A DNA stretch of 63,096 nt from Fimbriimonadaceae bacterium (lineage in GTDB: Bacteria; Armatimonadota; Fimbriimonadia; Fimbriimonadales; Fimbriimonadaceae), in NCBI GenBank assembly GCA_019638795.1, contig JAHBTB010000014.1, positions 1 to 63,096 on the forward strand, read 5' to 3'. A program made the translations under genes and the position numbers. Below the pieces are notes generated by a model that saw only the letters and a program-made list of their open reading frames with translations, was not told the DNA's origin and searched no databases. This document shows, piece by piece, positions 1 to 9,938 of this stretch (positions are counted from its first letter, which is position 1; the number at the start of each line of letters is the position of its first letter).

Positions 1-696
1 AGTGGCCGACAAGCAGTCCCCATAAGCGGCCTGGTAGTCGTCCCAGACCGCCCTTTCCGCCAGGTCAGCGCTGCTGAACTTCCAGTTCTTGGCGGGGTCG
101 TCGAGCCGGGCGAGGAACCTCTTGCTCTGCTCCTCCGGCGAGACGTGCAACATGAACTTGAGAATGCGAGTCCCGTTCCGGGTCAAGTGCTTCTCAAGGG
201 CGACGATGGACTTGTACCGGTGTTCCCAGAACTTGTCGTCTTTGGTGGCCTGCTCGGGTAGTCGCTGGGAGTCCAGGATGCTGGGATGCACCTTGACGAC
301 CAAGACCTCTTCGTAATACGAGCGGTTGAAGATACCGATGCGGCCCCGTTCGGGCAGGCAACGGGTCGTGCGCCACAGGAAGTCGTGGTCCAGTTCTTCG
401 GGACTCGGCCGCTTGAAGCTATACACCTGGCACCCTTGGGGGTTGACGCCCGACATGACGTGCTTGATCGCGCTGTCCTTCCCGGCGGCGTCCATCGCTT
501 GGAAGACGAGGAGCAGGGCGTACCGGTCATGAGCGTAGAGGAGGTCTTGGAGTCCGGCCAGCTTTTCGACCTGCTTGGCCAGGGCGTCTTCATAGTCCTC
601 CTTGGAGTCGTACAGGGGCTTGACGTCGGTCGCCCAGTCCTTGAGCCGGACCTTCTGACCCTCCCCGACGCGAAACTTGTCGGTGTCCACTTTCAT
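1..696 (-). CDS. ppk2: Polyphosphate kinase 2 family protein (C-terminus cut by window edge)
   Basis: PPK2-family phosphotransferase, which moves phosphate between polyphosphate and nucleotides (AMP, ADP or both depending on class). About 232 residues are visible. A P-loop MDAAGKDS lies near residues 68-75, followed by the PPK2 stretch [10 protein letters not shown] and later the lid-region signature [11 protein letters not shown]. These motifs resemble the class III-like PPK2 enzymes. The ATG at 696 starts [10 protein letters not shown]. The gene runs off the left edge, so the last few dozen residues are missing. The gap to the next gene upstream is about 50 nt. Family assignment is firm; substrate class is inference. 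Confidence 0.93.
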   Translation of the reverse strand, partial: MKVDTDKFRVGEGQKVRLKDWATDVKPLYDSKEDYEDALAKQVEKLAGLQDLLYAHDRYALLLVFQAMDAAGKDSAIKHVMSGVNPQGCQVYSFKRPSPEELDHDFLWRTTRCLPERGRIGIFNRSYYEEVLVVKVHPSILDSQRLPEQATKDDKFWEHRYKSIVALEKHLTRNGTRILKFMLHVSPEEQSKRFLARLDDPAKNWKFSSADLAERAVWDDYQAAYGDCLSAT

Positions 697-745
697 CGGT
701 GCCCCTTAGTTTGGTCGGTCGAGACCAGGGTTGTGCTCGGGCTCC

Positions 746-1399
746 TTAAACGATCCGGACAAAGACGTATCCGGCTTTGAGAGGGCGGTCCTGGAGGACG
801 ACCTCGGTCCCGTCAGGGGAGCCTTGGTCGTTTGAGTTGCCCTCGATGGTTGTGATCGTCCCATGGGTTTTGTCGACCCCGACGACAAAGCCGATGTGGT
901 GGAAGCGGCCTGACTCGTCGGGAAAGAGGACGACCGTGGCCGGGGACGGCTCCGGGACGGTCAGCCGGTTCCGCTTCGCCCAACGGTACGTCTCCTGGCA
1001 AGAGGCCGACGGTACCCATCGTGACTTAGGATATGCGGTGTGGATCGTGTGGGCGACAAACGCGGCGCACCAGGGGCTTCCCGTCCGCGCCCGGCACGTG
1101 CGCAAGTAGGCGTCGACTTCCGCCCCGCGGTTGTCGCCCTCCTCGTCTTCGGCGATGCCCACCCTGCGCCGCGCCTCGCGCATCACCGCGTCGTCGCGCT
1201 TGGCGTTGGGGCGGTACTTTGCCGGAGAACGGGCGTCCAGCGCGACCACGAGCACCTTCGTGTCGCTCGGAAGGGGGCTTGGGCGGACGTGGCGTGACCC
1301 GAGGAGGCCGCGGGCCCGCGCCCAACTGAGCAACGGCCGGTGGCAAGCCACCGCGATGGTGACGAGAAGGACCGCGCCGACCGCGGCAACACGGGTCAT
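746..1399 (-). CDS. Exported CHAP-domain (amidase/endopeptidase-like) protein
   Basis: Protein of 217 residues with an N-terminal hydrophobic segment (signal peptide or anchor, about residues 5-20) and a C-terminal CHAP-type cysteine amidase fold. The catalytic Cys is in GSPWCAAFVAH and the His in RFHHIGFVVG, followed by an acidic/Asn region (TIEGNSND). CHAP domains typically cleave peptidoglycan peptide bonds. The ATG at 1399 overlaps the upstream gene's stop as ATGA, so translation is probably coupled; a longer start at 1420 is possible but would overlap more. Substrate is not deducible. Confidence 0.8.
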   Translation of the reverse strand: MTRVAAVGAVLLVTIAVACHRPLLSWARARGLLGSRHVRPSPLPSDTKVLVVALDARSPAKYRPNAKRDDAVMREARRRVGIAEDEEGDNRGAEVDAYLRTCRARTGSPWCAAFVAHTIHTAYPKSRWVPSASCQETYRWAKRNRLTVPEPSPATVVLFPDESGRFHHIGFVVGVDKTHGTITTIEGNSNDQGSPDGTEVVLQDRPLKAGYVFVRIV

Positions 1400-2364
1400 T
1401 CGGCGAGCGGCTCGTCCCACTTCCGGTTTTTCGCCTGTTCAAGGGTCGTGCGCACCATCAGCTTGCGCTCGGTGTCGTTGATCGCGCGGGTTTCGTACCG
1501 TTGCAGCTTGACCGGGCCACCGCCCGCGTTGCCGTATTGGGTGGCGAACCGCTGGGGGATCCCCACGTTCACGAGCATACGGTCGTACGACGCCCCGACG
1601 AGCCAAGACGCCGACCGCATGCCGAGAAGCATGGCGCAGACGCTCAGCTCATGGGCGGTGGCGTAGTCCTCGAACACGACGCCATGCTGGAAGACGAGGG
1701 CGGCGTTGTCGAAGTCGGCCGCCGTGGTCAAGCCACCCGCGGCGACAATCTCCTTGATCCGGGCCAACCGGGCCGCGTCGCCACGAGCCATATCGTCCAG
1801 TTGCTTGGGTGTGACCTTGCTGAAGTCGAAGTTTCGCGCCGCCTGGTCGGCATCGACGATCTTCTTGACTTCCGGGTTAGGTTGTCCGGCCTTGGCCCGC
1901 TTTTCCGCCTCTTCGGGGTCTTTGTAGACGCTGATGATGACCCGGGCTGTAGGGCTGACCACGAAGCGTTCGGCCCCGAAGGGGGGCATGGTGTCGACGA
2001 TTCCCAGCCGTCGGTTCCGACCGATGGCGAGGAGGAGGACGTCCCAGCGTGACCCGAGAGACCTTCGTGCCTCGGCGTCGCCTTCGGCGGCGGCGACAAG
2101 GGTCAGTTCGTAGGCGGCCTGCACGGGGACCACGTCGCCGTTGACCGGGGCGAAGAGTTTGGCCGCCCGACGGAAGTCCGACGCCGACTTCAGCTTGTCG
2201 CCCTCGATCAGGGCGACAAGCTTCGCGTCGACTTCGTCGTAGAGCGCGCTGCGGCGCGCGGGGTCGACGACGTCCTCCGCCTTGGTGTGCTTGGCCTCAA
2301 GCGTCGCAAGGTCGTCCGGGGCAAGGGCCGAAGCAATGGCGAATGCGGCGGCGACGATGACCAT
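1396..2364 (-). CDS. Exported protein of unknown function with repeated DFxxAAxxF motif
   Basis: Protein of 322 residues with a short N-terminal signal-like hydrophobic stretch (VIVAAAFAIASALA). Two related segments are visible: SASDFRRAAKLFAPVNGD near residue 60 and TAADFDNAALVFQHGVVF near residue 215. Each is followed by a helix-rich part with AHELSVCAMLLG and SYDRMLVNVGIPQRFATQYG. This resembles uncharacterised DUF6624-like proteins with a terminal QRFGTQ-type motif, but I cannot confirm the family. Its stop overlaps the start of the CHAP gene (ATGA), so the two are probably co-transcribed. Confidence 0.72.
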   Translation of the reverse strand: MVIVAAAFAIASALAPDDLATLEAKHTKAEDVVDPARRSALYDEVDAKLVALIEGDKLKSASDFRRAAKLFAPVNGDVVPVQAAYELTLVAAAEGDAEARRSLGSRWDVLLLAIGRNRRLGIVDTMPPFGAERFVVSPTARVIISVYKDPEEAEKRAKAGQPNPEVKKIVDADQAARNFDFSKVTPKQLDDMARGDAARLARIKEIVAAGGLTTAADFDNAALVFQHGVVFEDYATAHELSVCAMLLGMRSASWLVGASYDRMLVNVGIPQRFATQYGNAGGGPVKLQRYETRAINDTERKLMVRTTLEQAKNRKWDEPLAE

Positions 2365-2395
2365 CGCCTGTTACTACGCGGCTTTGCCCTCCGGG

Positions 2396-5017
2396 TTACT
2401 CCTCTGCTTTGGCGGTCGCCCCCAATTTGTCCCAGTTGGTGATCGCGTCGAAGACCATCGGCCATGAACCCAAGGTAGATTGCCGCCACATCGGGTTGAT
2501 CGCGAACAGCAGGACGTTGCCTTTGCCGACGGGGCACCGTACGAGAGCCGCCTTCCCGGCCAGTTCGTCACCATGGGCCAACCCGCCGCTGACCAAGAGT
2601 TTGTCTTCGGAGGCAAACCGGAGCAACACTTCGGGCCGCGGCCCTTGGGGCTGGTTGAAGAACCCGCGCTGGGATCCCCCGCCGTCTGACTCGAACGGTT
2701 TCGGCGTGTAGGGTGGTCGTCCCTGCACCACGTCCGGGTCACGGGCGTCTCCTCGGCCCGACGGTCGGTTTGCTCCCGGCCCGCCCTGCCCGCGGAACCG
2801 GCCAAACCCGCCGAACCCGACGGAGAGAAGGGGGTCTTCGGCAAAGTACACCCCGACCTGGTCGTCATATTTCGCGGTCACCGGCGAAGACTTTGCGACC
2901 TTTTCGGCCAGATACACCCCGCCGGGGGCGAAGAGCTCTCGGGGTTCCGTGACGGAGACACCGCTGACAAGGCCGTACTCGACGGGTACCCGGCAGGTGC
3001 CGCCGATGCAGACGAGCAGCCCACCGCCGTCGACGAACTTCTTGAGGTTGACCATGCCCTGGAGCTCGATGCCGCCCCGGATGTCGGGGCTGGGTTGGAC
3101 TCCGCCGAGGGCAGGAAACTCCGGCGTCGCGACCCAGGGGATCGGCTCGCCGACTTTCGGGCGGCCGTTCACGATGCTCTGGGCCGACCCGCCGGCCGGG
3201 CTGAACACCAGGACGTCGAACCGCGAGGCCAGGTCGGCGGTGTCGCGCAGGTCATGGACAGAAATGTATTCGTAGGGCACCTTGGCGGTGTCGAACGCCA
3301 ACCGCACCCAGCCTTCGTCCTGGGTGTTCTGCCACGTGTGGATCAGACCCACGCGCGGAACCTTGCCGTGGACGGGGTATGCGGGCGTGTCTTGCCATGC
3401 GGCTGGTGCCGGTGTGCTCGTGGACTTGAGGACGTCGGCGGACTTGACCCGGGTCGTCTGGACGTCGAAGAGCGGCCCAAGTGTCCAGCCGCAGTCGTCA
3501 TAGGGGGCCGGGTCGTCGGCCCGGTAGTACTGTTTGTCCAGAAGCATGTCGGCCATCCGGCAGTAGGGCTGGTCCATGCGGACGACCAAAGAGCCTTTGG
3601 CGAGCTTCTCTGTCCCAGAGGTGGTGTCGGCTTGCAACTCCCCGACCTCGACGCCTTGCCTCAGGAGGAGCGCCTTGAGGGAGGCCAGGTTCCATTCCCG
3701 ACCCTTCTTCGCCTGGAGCACGTAGGCGGCGGGGCCCTCCGTCCAGGGCTTGAGGACGCTGCGCTTGGACTTGAGGTAGTAGTTGCGCAGATACAACTCG
3801 TGGTTCTTGGCCACGTTCTCCATGCCCAGCAGCAGGGCTGACTGGCTGATGTTGCAGTTGTTGCGGGCCGACCACCGGACGTTGGGGAAGGGAGGGTTCG
3901 GTCGGAACCACTGGCGTTCGGTCTCGCCGGCCGACATCATGCGGGTGTCGGCCCCGCTGCCGCCGAACGTCTCATAGAACCGCCCGACCGCGTTATGCCC
4001 GTTGGCGAGATAGAAGGCGTAGTTCGGCGCCCAGCCGTCGTAAAAGCCGTGGGTCCAGACGCCGGGTACCCCTCGTTTGGTCATCTCGTCGACCTCGTGG
4101 TAGGCCATGATGTGCCACTCGTCGATCGTGATCGGGTCAAGCCAGGCGTTGTAGGGGCCGGTGCCTGTGCTGATATAGAGGTAGGGCACCGACTGGTGCA
4201 GGTCGTGGAGGACGGTCGGGTGGTTGGCGAGCCAGGCGCCGGCCAGATTCTTGCTGAGGGCAAGAGCCATGCCGATGTTGTCCCGGTTGTTGTCGTGGGC
4301 GACATAGTGCCCCCAATAGAGCAAGGGCACCGCCGGCTTGTTGGGATACTTCTTTTGGTAGAGGTAGCTGTCGACGTACCGGTCGCGACCGTCGGTCTCG
4401 ATGACGGGCGTCAGCATGACCACCGAGTGCCGGCGGATCTCCTGGATCCTCGGTGACTCCTCGACAGCCAGCCGGTAGGCCAGTTCCATCAGCATCTCGG
4501 GCGGGCCCGCTTCCGGCGAGTGCATGCCACCGGTCGCGTAATAAATCGGCAGTCCGTCCTTGATCAGGCGTTCGGCGGCCGCGTCGGCCCCGTCGAGTTT
4601 GCCGTCGCCCTTGTAGTCGACCAGCTTACGTGGGTCGCCGAGCAGGGCGGTGGTGCGCCGGACCGAGTCAAGGTTGCGGAGGTTTGCGGCGTCGGAAATG
4701 AAGACCGCGATCATCTCCCGGCCCTCTTCGCTCTTGCCGATCGACACGACCGAGACGCGGTCGGACGCCTTGTCCAACTCCCGCATGTAGGCGTTGATCT
4801 CCGCGACGTGGTGGAGCACGTTGGGGGCCCCGATGATGTCGCCGAAGTACTTCATCGGCGAGGGCACCGTCCGGCTGGCGGGCAGATGGTCGACGATGTC
4901 GGTCAGAAAGAAGGGCTCGGTCGTGTACTGACGTATCTTTGCCGCGTAGGCTTCGTCGTTCTGAGCAAGACTGAGACAGGCGAGCGCCGTTGCCGCCAGG
5001 GTCAGGATGGACCGCAT
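2396..5017 (-). CDS. Secreted M14-family zinc carboxypeptidase (large, multidomain)
   Basis: Protein of 873 residues with an N-terminal signal peptide (MRSILTLAATALACLSLAQ). The M14 domain covers about residues 60-400: the zinc HxxE motif is in GMHSPEAGPPEM, a DNNRDN stretch follows, and the third zinc His is probably in VLHDLHQS. The C-terminal third looks like a class I glutamine-amidotransferase-like sandwich (VLVFSPAGGSAQS, then FVDGGGLLVCIGG), as in large secreted M14 proteins of Bacteroidota and relatives. The ATG at 5017 has AATACT 7 nt upstream and no SD. It likely trims peptides outside the cell; the peptide substrate is unknown. Confidence 0.85.
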   Translation of the reverse strand: MRSILTLAATALACLSLAQNDEAYAAKIRQYTTEPFFLTDIVDHLPASRTVPSPMKYFGDIIGAPNVLHHVAEINAYMRELDKASDRVSVVSIGKSEEGREMIAVFISDAANLRNLDSVRRTTALLGDPRKLVDYKGDGKLDGADAAAERLIKDGLPIYYATGGMHSPEAGPPEMLMELAYRLAVEESPRIQEIRRHSVVMLTPVIETDGRDRYVDSYLYQKKYPNKPAVPLLYWGHYVAHDNNRDNIGMALALSKNLAGAWLANHPTVLHDLHQSVPYLYISTGTGPYNAWLDPITIDEWHIMAYHEVDEMTKRGVPGVWTHGFYDGWAPNYAFYLANGHNAVGRFYETFGGSGADTRMMSAGETERQWFRPNPPFPNVRWSARNNCNISQSALLLGMENVAKNHELYLRNYYLKSKRSVLKPWTEGPAAYVLQAKKGREWNLASLKALLLRQGVEVGELQADTTSGTEKLAKGSLVVRMDQPYCRMADMLLDKQYYRADDPAPYDDCGWTLGPLFDVQTTRVKSADVLKSTSTPAPAAWQDTPAYPVHGKVPRVGLIHTWQNTQDEGWVRLAFDTAKVPYEYISVHDLRDTADLASRFDVLVFSPAGGSAQSIVNGRPKVGEPIPWVATPEFPALGGVQPSPDIRGGIELQGMVNLKKFVDGGGLLVCIGGTCRVPVEYGLVSGVSVTEPRELFAPGGVYLAEKVAKSSPVTAKYDDQVGVYFAEDPLLSVGFGGFGRFRGQGGPGANRPSGRGDARDPDVVQGRPPYTPKPFESDGGGSQRGFFNQPQGPRPEVLLRFASEDKLLVSGGLAHGDELAGKAALVRCPVGKGNVLLFAINPMWRQSTLGSWPMVFDAITNWDKLGATAKAEE

Positions 5018-5039
5018 GGCGACCAGTATTCCATGAGGT

Positions 5040-7280
5040 TCAGGCGATTCGTCTCGCCCAGTGTTGTTCTGCGACATATCGGACGATCTCTTCAGGCCCC
5101 ATGGGGCGGCCGAACAGATAGCCCTGGGCGAGGTCGCACCCGACCGGTCGCAACTTTTCGAGTTGCTCTTCGGTCTCGATGCCCTCGATGACGACGCGGA
5201 TGTCGAGCACGGCGGCAAGCCGGGTGACCGCCCGGATGAGGACAAGGTAGTCGTCGCCCAACTCGAGGTTGTTGACGAACGACTTGTCGATCTTGATGTA
5301 GTCGAGCTGGAACTGATGGAGGGACGACAGCGACGAGTAGCCGGTGCCGAAGTCGTCCAAGGAGAGCCGGTGGCCCCGTGACCGCAGCTCGGACAGGATG
5401 ATCTGCGCGGCGGCAGGGTCACGCATCACCGTGCTCTCGGTGATCTCAAAGTGGATCGTGCCCGCCGGAATGCCGTTTTGCTCCACTGACCGGGACACCC
5501 GCTTGACAAGGTCTAGGTCGCCGAGTTGGTGGCGTGAGAGGTTGACGCTGATGTCCGGGGCTTTTTCCGGCCCGAGCTCGGCCAACCAGGCCGCTTCTTG
5601 TCGGCATGCTTGGTCCAAGACCCAGTCGCCGACCGCACCGATGACGCCGGACTCTTCGGCGATGGGAATGAACTCGTTGGGCGAGATGGGCCCATGGACA
5701 GGGTGGTTCCATCGCAACAGGGCTTCCACCCAGTCGAGCTTGCCGTCGTGGAGGGAGACGACCGGCTGGAAGACCAGGTGCAACTCACCGTTTTGGACGG
5801 CCGTCTTCAGGTCGTTCTCGAGACCCAGACGGCGCATGACCGTGGCCCTGAGGCTACTGTCGAACAATCGGAAGCAACCGCGTCCGGCGGCTTTGGCCGC
5901 AAACAGGGCGATGTCGACGTCGCGGAGGACCGCGCTGGCGTCTTCATACCGCGGGTCGCTCATGACAATGCCGATACTGACGGTCGGCATGACGGTGGTC
6001 CCCGAAATGCGATAAGGCTTGGACAGGGTGTCCAAGAGGCGCTTGGCGACACGTTCGGCGTTGGTGACCGACATGCGCTGGAGAAGGACGACGAATTCGT
6101 CGCCACCCAGCCGGGCGGCGGTGTCCTCGGTTGACCGCCGACGTGTCGAGGTGTCGGTGCGGACATGGCGGACCAGCCGCTTGGCCATCTGGGTCAAAAG
6201 CTCGTCGCCGGCGGAATGTCCCAGACTGTCATTGACCGATTTGAAGCTGTCAATGTCCACGAACAGGACGGCGAACCGGTCGGCGCTGTGGTTTTTGGCC
6301 CGTTCCAGGGCGTCGGCAAGCCGGTCGATGACGAGGCTCCGATTGGCGAGGCCGGTCAGGGGGTCAAGCCGCGACGAAGCGGCGAGTTCCTCCTCCAGCT
6401 TCCGTTGTTCGGTGATGTCCCGGATCGAACCGTGCCAATGCACTTTGCCTTCGTCCATGCAGACAGGGACAGCATGTCCCTCCGCCCAAACCATGCCTCG
6501 TCGGGGATGGTCGACCGCAAAGACGGAGTGCCACGGTGACAACGTCTCGGCGGACAGGGCGAGGTCAGACATGACCCGTAAGTGGAAGCGTGGCTGGATC
6601 ACTTCGAGCAAGTTCAAGAAATCTTGCTTGGCGGCCGCCACAGGCACTCCGAAAAGGTCGCGGACGCCGTCGTTGACGTAGGTCAGGCTGTATCCGCCGT
6701 CAGAGCCCCGCACCAGCTCGAAGACCATGTCGGCGACGTTGTGGGAGAGGTTGTTCAGCCGCCACTGAGCGTGGGCGGACTCCTCCGACGCGGTGACCTC
6801 GGCGGTGACGTCCACGGTCGCCCCGATGACGCTGAGGGCCCTGCCGTCGGCGTCCCGGCCCTCGGCGAGGCCCCGCACCCGCAGCCACAACACTTCGCCG
6901 TCCTTGACGACCCTGAAGAAGCACTTGAGGTCATCAGTCTCACCGCGGACATGCGCGCCCATCGCCTGATCAAGGTCGTGCAAGTCGTCGGGGTGGACGC
7001 AGTTGAGAAACTCTTGGACGGGAAACACGCCGTGGGTGTCGCTCAGGCCGAAGAACCGGCACGCCGCCGCGTTCCCCCAGGCGACGTCGCGATGCGTCTC
7101 CCACCGCCACAAGGCGATGCCCGCCGCGTCGCACACGTCGTCGAACGCACAGATCGCGGGCTCCGGGGATGGTTGGTCTGGCTGGGACAGGTGGAGGGGC
7201 CGCCTCTTGCCAGCACGCCGGGACGTGCTGGCAAGAGACTTTGCCGTTCCTTCCTTCCTCTGGATTCCTTGGTCGCCCAA
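5040..7280 (-). CDS. PAS-PAS-GGDEF-EAL cyclic-di-GMP signalling protein
   Basis: Protein of 746 residues. Two PAS/PAC sensor modules occupy about residues 45-165 and 170-300, followed by a GGDEF domain (intact RLGGDEFVVL) and an EAL domain (intact EALLRWNHP, DDFGTGYSSL and DYIKIDKSFV). Both diguanylate cyclase and phosphodiesterase motifs are therefore preserved and either or both activities are possible. No RxxD inhibitory site is seen directly before GGDEF. There is no transmembrane segment, so it is probably a cytoplasmic sensor. A GCCGATAA element lies 34 nt upstream of the start, resembling a motility-sigma -10 box. Confidence 0.93.
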   Translation of the reverse strand: MGDQGIQRKEGTAKSLASTSRRAGKRRPLHLSQPDQPSPEPAICAFDDVCDAAGIALWRWETHRDVAWGNAAACRFFGLSDTHGVFPVQEFLNCVHPDDLHDLDQAMGAHVRGETDDLKCFFRVVKDGEVLWLRVRGLAEGRDADGRALSVIGATVDVTAEVTASEESAHAQWRLNNLSHNVADMVFELVRGSDGGYSLTYVNDGVRDLFGVPVAAAKQDFLNLLEVIQPRFHLRVMSDLALSAETLSPWHSVFAVDHPRRGMVWAEGHAVPVCMDEGKVHWHGSIRDITEQRKLEEELAASSRLDPLTGLANRSLVIDRLADALERAKNHSADRFAVLFVDIDSFKSVNDSLGHSAGDELLTQMAKRLVRHVRTDTSTRRRSTEDTAARLGGDEFVVLLQRMSVTNAERVAKRLLDTLSKPYRISGTTVMPTVSIGIVMSDPRYEDASAVLRDVDIALFAAKAAGRGCFRLFDSSLRATVMRRLGLENDLKTAVQNGELHLVFQPVVSLHDGKLDWVEALLRWNHPVHGPISPNEFIPIAEESGVIGAVGDWVLDQACRQEAAWLAELGPEKAPDISVNLSRHQLGDLDLVKRVSRSVEQNGIPAGTIHFEITESTVMRDPAAAQIILSELRSRGHRLSLDDFGTGYSSLSSLHQFQLDYIKIDKSFVNNLELGDDYLVLIRAVTRLAAVLDIRVVIEGIETEEQLEKLRPVGCDLAQGYLFGRPMGPEEIVRYVAEQHWARRIA

Positions 7281-7314
7281 CCTGCACCCCGGGCATCTTC
7301 CTGCCCTGATGAGG

Positions 7315-7341
7315 TTATCGGCACAAACCTAACGATTCTGC
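7315..7341 (-). promoter_or_regulatory. Candidate sigma-28-like promoter for the GGDEF-EAL gene
   Basis: On the minus strand GCAGAATC (7341-7334) is followed by 11 nt and then GCCGATAA (7322-7315). GCCGATAA is the classic -10 octamer of FliA/SigD promoters, and an 11-nt spacer between octamers is also the classic layout; the -35 octamer does not match well. The same two blocks occur before the MerR gene near 39.7 kb. An overlapping sigma-70-like pair, TCGACA (7363-7358), 17 nt, CAGAAT (7340-7335), is an alternative. Confidence 0.5.
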
Positions 7342-7399
7342 CCGGTCAGATCGATATTGTCGAGAAAATGAAATAACGATATGCCGGTCTCACTTTGAA

Positions 7400-8695
7400 C
7401 TAGACCTCCCAGCCCTTCCTCATCTCCGGCCGGAGGATCATGTCGTACTCGTCGCTGCCCTTGACTTTCATGGCGCGGGCGTCCCATTCGAGGCGGGGCC
7501 CGGACGCCCAGATCGCCAGATTGCCCAGCAAGACGGTCTCGGTGAGGGGGACGGAGTTCTCAAAGTTCGAACCCGCCGGCTTCCCGCCCTTGATCGCGTT
7601 GTCAAGCTCGGTGAAGTGGCCGGGGGAGTGGTCCCATTTGACTTCGGGAAGGGCCGGGCCACCGATGACCTCGAAGGCGCCTCCGTAGGCACTCGCGCTG
7701 TAGACGGTCCCTTTCTCGAAGACCATGATCGAGCCGTTCGAGTCGAGCTCCTTGCCGCCGACCAGGTCGCGGCTCGGCTTGACGCCGCCGTCCATCCAGT
7801 GCATCTTGACCGGGCCGTGCTTGCCCCGCTGGCCGAACTCGTAGACGACATGCGAGGTCAAGGGGTAGCACTCCTTGTTGTTTCCGCTGGTCGTCGCTTG
7901 GACGGCGATCGGGTCGTAGAGGTCAAGGGCCTGGACAGGCAGGTTCATGACGTGGCAGCCCATGTCACCGAGCGAGCCCGTGCCGAAGTCCCAGCGGCCG
8001 CGCCATGCGAAGGTGTGGTAGCCGTCCGCGTAGTCGCGGAACGGGGCAGGGCCAAGCCAGCATTCCCAGTCAAGGGTGCGCGGGATCGGCTTGCGTGCGG
8101 GGCGCGGGGCGCCTTGGGGCCACCAGCCGGCGGGCCGGTCAGTCCAGCAGAAGACCTCCTTGGCCTGACCCAAAACACCGGTCTTGACGAGTTGGACGCA
8201 GTGACGCAGGGCGTCCTCGGCGGTGCCCTGGTTGCCCATCTGCGAGGCGACGCCCGCCTTTCGGGCGAGGTTGCGGAGGACCCGGGCTTCGTAGATCGAA
8301 TGGGTGAGCGGTTTCTCGGTGTAGACCGCCTTGCCTGCGCGCAAGGCGAGGGCCGTCGCGGGGCCGTGGTTGTGGTCGGGTGTGCTGACGATGACGGCGT
8401 CCACGTACTTGTGCACGGCGTCGATCATGCGGCGGTAGTCGCTGTACGTGCTGGCGGTGGGGAACATGTCCAACGCCTTGCCCCGGAACCCGGCGTCCAC
8501 ATCGCACAGGGCGACGATGTGGCCGTGCTTGGCGGCCGCCTCCATATTGCTGGACCCCTTGCCAGAAACGCCGACAATGGCGTAGCGGACAAGGTCGGAC
8601 GGCGTGGCGGCGTAGGCGCGGCCGCCCAGTGCGAGACCGACGGTCGTTGCGGCGGTCGTCTTGAGGACGTCGCGGCGGCTGTGCAGGCGAGACAT
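7400..8695 (-). CDS. TAT-exported Gfo/Idh/MocA-family oxidoreductase
   Basis: Protein of 431 residues starting with a twin-arginine signal (SRRDVLKTTAATTVGLALGG), then a Rossmann NAD(P)-binding domain (VRYAIVGVSGKGS), the family EKPLTHS motif near residue 140 and a C-terminal substrate domain. Such proteins oxidise or rearrange sugars and related polyols; export with a folded cofactor suits the TAT route. TAACCT sits 6 nt upstream of the ATG with no SD, so it is probably transcribed separately as a leaderless mRNA. The exact substrate cannot be told. Confidence 0.88.
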   Translation of the reverse strand: MSRLHSRRDVLKTTAATTVGLALGGRAYAATPSDLVRYAIVGVSGKGSSNMEAAAKHGHIVALCDVDAGFRGKALDMFPTASTYSDYRRMIDAVHKYVDAVIVSTPDHNHGPATALALRAGKAVYTEKPLTHSIYEARVLRNLARKAGVASQMGNQGTAEDALRHCVQLVKTGVLGQAKEVFCWTDRPAGWWPQGAPRPARKPIPRTLDWECWLGPAPFRDYADGYHTFAWRGRWDFGTGSLGDMGCHVMNLPVQALDLYDPIAVQATTSGNNKECYPLTSHVVYEFGQRGKHGPVKMHWMDGGVKPSRDLVGGKELDSNGSIMVFEKGTVYSASAYGGAFEVIGGPALPEVKWDHSPGHFTELDNAIKGGKPAGSNFENSVPLTETVLLGNLAIWASGPRLEWDARAMKVKGSDEYDMILRPEMRKGWEV

Positions 8696-8772
8696 GACCC
8701 CAGGTTAGCCGCAAGGAAGTCCCCCGCGCAACTCTGGTTCAAGTCAAGATTTTCAGGCGTCCAACTTGGGGC

Positions 8773-9886
8773 TCAGAACATGATCACCGAGCGGATGACG
8801 TCTCCAGTCTCCATAAGGTGGAAGGCATCTTCGACTTCGTCGATCGTGATCTTTCGCGTGACCATCCGGTCCAAGTCGATCCGGCCCTTCATGTAGAGGT
8901 CGGCGATGAGGGGAAAGTCGAGCGACGGCAGGGCGTCGCCGCAATGGCACACGCGGAGGCCGGCTTTGTTCCAGTAGACGCCGGTGGCAAAGTCGCCGAG
9001 GTTGAGCGTGACGGCGTCGTCGCGGGCCGGGAAGCCGATCGTCGTGGCCGTACCACCGTAGCTGAGCATCTTGACGGCCTGTTCGGTGCATTGGGGGATG
9101 CCAGTGGCCTCGAAGGCCGACTCCACCCCGCCGTCCCACCCGTCCTCGGTCAGGCGGCGGACCTCGGCGACGGGGTCGACCTTGCTGGCGTCGACGGTGT
9201 GGGTCGCGCCGAAGTCACGCGCCCACTGGAGCTTGACCGGGTTGACATCTACCGCGATGATCTGACGGGCCATTTGGAGCTTCGCGCCCATGATGACGCT
9301 GAGTCCGACCCCGCCGCACCCAATGACGGCGACGCGGGTGCCCGGCGCGACCGGCGCAGTGTTCATGGCCGCGCCGATACCCGTGACCACCCCGCAGGCG
9401 ATCAGGCACGCCTTGTCGAGAGGGCATCCCCTCCGGCATCTTGACCGCGGCCTTGGCATGGACCACGGTGTGGGTGCTGAACGTGCCGCACCGCAAGACC
9501 TGGCTGCAGAGGGCGCCGTCGCTGGCCCGCTTGATCCGCTGGCCCGGCCGCAGGGCCATGTAGCAACGGCGCGGGTCGCCGCGCCGGCATGCCGGACACT
9601 GTTCGCATGGCGCACGGTAGGCAAGGACGACGGGGTCTCCCGGCTGGAGGTGGGTGACTCCCTCGCCGACTTTCTCGACGGTCCCGGCCCCTTCATGGCC
9701 GAGCACGATCGGGAACGGCATGCCGTTCCCATTGAGGGTCTTGACGGTCAGGTCGGTATGGCAGACGCCGCTGGCGACAAGCTTGACGAGGACCTCGTTG
9801 GGGCCAGGGTCGTCGACGACGACGTCCCGGACGACGGCGGGAGTCCCAGGCTCCTCAAGGATGCAAGCACGACCGGCGGTTGCCAT
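8773..9886 (-). pseudogene. Zinc-dependent alcohol dehydrogenase, interrupted by a frameshift
   Basis: Medium-chain Zn alcohol dehydrogenase resembling S-(hydroxymethyl)mycothiol/class III dehydrogenases. The N-terminal part (9886 to about 9427) has the catalytic-zinc motifs GVCHTDL and GHEGAG and four structural-zinc cysteines (CEQCPACRRGDPRRC). The NAD domain and C-terminus (about 9427 to 8773) lie in another frame, with VAVIGCGGVGLSV. The frames join at KMPEGMP/LDKACLIACGV: one extra base in ATGCCCTCTCGAC breaks the gene. Everything else is well conserved, so this could be a recent mutation, an assembly error, or +1 slippage at CCC-T. TAAACT lies 6 nt before the ATG. Confidence 0.85.
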
Positions 9887-9938
9887 GGCGCGAGTTTACA
9901 TGGCGTGAGGCGTCCCGCGGGAGGGGCCACGACCAGGC

